From Streptomyces luteogriseus (GTDB taxonomy: Bacteria; Actinomycetota; Actinomycetes; Streptomycetales; Streptomycetaceae), in the NCBI RefSeq assembly GCF_014205055.1, contig NZ_JACHMS010000001.1, forward strand, positions 7,406,501-7,470,500: a stretch of 64,000 bases of DNA, read 5' to 3'. Position 1 is the first letter of the stretch. Every line of letters starts with the position of its first letter. Position numbers and translations under genes: made by a program. Below the pieces are notes generated by a model, which was not told where the DNA came from, did no database searches, and worked only from the letters and a program-made list of their open reading frames with translations. Below are positions 63,536 through 64,000 of this stretch, piece by piece.

Positions 63536-64000
63536 GTGGAAGAGCCCGACGACTCGCAGGAACTGGGCACCGAGATCGCCGTCATCGGCATGGCCGGACG
63601 ATTCCCGGGAGCACCCGACCTGGAGCGGTTCTGGTCGAACCTCCGGGACGGCGTCGAGTCCGTGGCCTTCTTCGAAGACTCCGAACTGCTCGCCGCCGGC
63701 GTTCCCGAGGCCGAGTTCTCCCGCCCCGGTTACGTGAAGGCCGGGGCCCGGGCGGAGGGCGTCGACCTCTTCGACGCCGAGTTCTTCGGGTACACGCCCC
63801 GCGAAGCCACCATCATGGACCCGCAGCACCGGATCTTCCTCGAACTCGCCTGGGAGGCACTGGAGCACTCCGGCTACAGCCCCGCCCGGATCGGGGACGG
63901 TGTCGGCGTCTTCGGCGGGGCGGGGACCAGCGCCTACCTCCCGCACGTCTTCGCCAACCTGGAGAGCGGCGCCGCCATCGGCGCCTCCAACGTGGGGCTC
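63536..64000 (+). CDS. Type I PKS, N-terminal KS fragment (cut by window edge)
   Basis: 155 codons are visible from GTG 63536, which has GGGGGAG just upstream. The sequence opens with an acidic tail, then the KS start IAVIGMAGRFPGAPDLE, RDGVES and the conserved FFGYTPREATIMDPQHR. It closely parallels the KS of the 30058 PKS (same FFGYT, same MDPQHR spacing). The active-site Cys and all later domains lie beyond the window, so module content is unknown. Confidence 0.92.
   Translation, partial: MEEPDDSQELGTEIAVIGMAGRFPGAPDLERFWSNLRDGVESVAFFEDSELLAAGVPEAEFSRPGYVKAGARAEGVDLFDAEFFGYTPREATIMDPQHRIFLELAWEALEHSGYSPARIGDGVGVFGGAGTSAYLPHVFANLESGAAIGASNVGL

Overview
The window is very GC-rich, with strong third-position GC bias, GTG and TTG starts, ATGA/GTGA stop-start overlaps and a possible rare TTA codon. 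It looks like a chromosomal segment of a Streptomyces or close actinomycete. I see no rRNA, tRNA, CRISPR array or insertion sequence. Almost all of it (about 2.9 kb to the right edge) is one large hybrid NRPS/PKS biosynthetic locus that continues beyond position 64000. The first 2.7 kb is ordinary chromosome: two overlapping CNNM/CBS membrane proteins and a GNAT acetyltransferase.

Layout. (1) 2919-16394, minus strand: a PLP aminotransferase, an MFS exporter and a 3615-residue synthase (acyl ligase-ACP-KS-AT-ACP-luciferase-like monooxygenase-C-A-PCP-C). (2) 17699-28601, plus strand: a stand-alone A domain, a stand-alone C-like protein, a P450, A-PCP-C, A-PCP, a degenerate hydrolase-like protein and PCP-TE. 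These read as modules split between C and A, ending in a terminal module spread over three proteins. A type II thioesterase faces them at 28584-29384. (3) 30058-39929, plus strand: a KS-AT-DH-KR-ACP PKS, a 3-hydroxyacyl-CoA dehydrogenase-like enzyme, a free ACP, a CocE/NonD hydrolase with a TubC-type docking domain, and a seryl-tRNA-synthetase-like amino acid:carrier-protein ligase. (4) 40030-43904: a JAMM-like protein with an aldo/keto reductase (minus), a phosphopantetheinyl transferase (plus) and a zinc-ribbon/HTH DNA-binding protein (plus). (5) 44227-63231, plus strand: an acyl-CoA dehydrogenase-like enzyme, FAAL-ACP-C-A(with inserted monooxygenase)-PCP, KS-AT-KR-ACP-C-A-PCP and C-A-PCP. 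A further PKS starts at 63536 and is cut by the window edge.

Working model (inference). Two acyl-AMP-ligase starts feed two assembly lines, or two halves of one product. Binding-pocket residues aligned by hand suggest Gly for the interrupted A domain, beta-alanine-like for the A domain of the 51869 gene, Asp/Asn-like for the 59785 gene, Leu for the 25007 gene and Pro-like for the A domain of the 2919 gene. The dehydrogenase, free ACP, acyl-CoA dehydrogenase and aminoacyl ligase resemble an aminomalonyl-ACP-type extender pathway in which a tRNA-synthetase-like enzyme replaces the usual A domain. A nearly identical -35/-10 block lies about 285-300 nt upstream of the start codons at 16394 (minus), 44227 and 63536. 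This suggests that the two halves belong to one regulon. I do not recognise the product.
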